This document shows, piece by piece, positions 6,557-6,756 of a stretch of DNA of 6,756 nucleotides; the stretch's first letter is position 1, and each line of letters opens with the position of its first letter. The stretch is from assembly GCA_030836925.1 (NCBI GenBank), contig JAUPLK010000090.1:1-6756 (forward strand), in the 5' to 3' direction. The notes beneath the pieces are model-generated. The model did no database searches, had not been told where the DNA came from, and was given only the letters and a program-made list of their open reading frames with translations. The position numbers and the translations under genes were made by a program. Source of the DNA: Pseudomonadota bacterium. GTDB lineage: Bacteria; Pseudomonadota; Gammaproteobacteria; Steroidobacterales; GCA-2729495.

Positions 6557-6756
6557 GAAATTCTTTCGCCCGGAACAAGCTTATAAAATCATTTGAAATC
6601 AATAGTATGTATAAATGATAAGCAGTTATTTCAGGGCCCCGGCTTAATCTTTTTCGGCCAATCCGGGCACCCATGGTCACACTACATATTGGGACCCATG
6701 CTGCCCTGCTCACCAGCCACTGACCAGCCGTGCAGAGGCGCTCGGCAAGGGCGAAA
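6557..6756. other. Non-coding stretch upstream of the nrdJa promoter, no gene supported
   Basis: I see no convincing gene here. A - strand frame is open from the window edge to a TAA at 6531, but it runs through an AT-rich island and over the promoter -35 element, and its product resembles nothing I know. It might be the tail of a neighbour gene. On the + strand a frame from ATG 6698 is open to the edge with GGGA before it, too short to judge. About 6575-6630 is clearly AT-rich compared with the rest of the window. Confidence 0.5.
6579..6623. repeat. AT-rich interrupted inverted repeat upstream of the nrdJa promoter
   Basis: GCTTAT, five unpaired bases, then CATTT on the left; AAATG followed directly by ATAAGC on the right. 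The arms pair over 11 bp with one 5-nt bulge and an 18-nt loop. It lies just upstream of the -35 element. It could be a protein-binding site, an upstream promoter element or a remnant; the low-complexity AT base use makes chance pairing quite possible. Confidence 0.35.

Noticed and set aside
6589..6602. Possible FNR/ANR-type site upstream of the nrdJa promoter
   Set aside because: Only one half-site (TTGAT on the - strand) is intact; the other half matches at two of five bases.
6531..6755. - strand open frame from the window edge to the TAA at 6531
   Set aside because: It crosses an AT-rich island and the promoter -35 element and has no recognisable domain. It could still be the tail of a neighbour gene, which the window cannot show.

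Overview
The window (about 60% G+C by eye) looks like chromosomal DNA of a Gram-negative proteobacterium, most likely a gammaproteobacterium. It carries a TolC-type outer-membrane channel, two core lipopolysaccharide genes (waaA for Kdo transfer, hldE for ADP-heptose) and a class II, B12-dependent ribonucleotide reductase split into two proteins. The split form is the NrdJa/NrdJb arrangement known from Pseudomonas aeruginosa. Species cannot be named from the sequence. No mobile element, CRISPR array, tRNA or rRNA was seen.

Layout. At the left edge, on the + strand, lies the last 207 codons of a TolC-family outer-membrane efflux protein (1-624). It converges with four tandem genes on the - strand, which fill 645 to about 6368. 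In transcription order these are nrdJa (large catalytic subunit, 6368-4212), nrdJb (TSCPD and cysteine-rich C-terminal module, 4183-3458), hldE (3407-1974) and waaA (1937-645). The gaps are only 28, 50 and 36 bases, and none shows a convincing terminator, so the four may be co-transcribed.

Control region. The right-hand 388 bases (6369-6756) hold no gene I can support, but have structure. On the - strand there is a TTGACA / 17 bp / TAATGT promoter (6528-6556). Just downstream is a palindrome, GCCACAA-N4-TTGTGGC (6498-6515), that closely fits the binding box of NrdR, the general repressor of ribonucleotide reductase genes. Next come a second palindrome (6480-6494), a leader of about 150 nt with a possible three-stem fold (6393-6457), and a run of seven G directly before the preferred nrdJa start. 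Upstream of the promoter is an AT-rich island with an interrupted inverted repeat (6579-6623).

How the genes work together. NrdJa makes deoxyribonucleotides from ribonucleotides by adenosylcobalamin radical chemistry. NrdJb supplies the cysteine tail that in unsplit class II enzymes re-reduces the active site. HldE makes the activated heptose precursor and WaaA attaches Kdo to lipid A, so these two build the inner core of lipopolysaccharide. TolC proteins are outer-membrane exit ducts for efflux or type I secretion. The most interesting points are the split reductase with its NrdR-type operator and structured leader, and the placement of DNA-precursor and envelope genes in one tandem set. I found no clearly new system.
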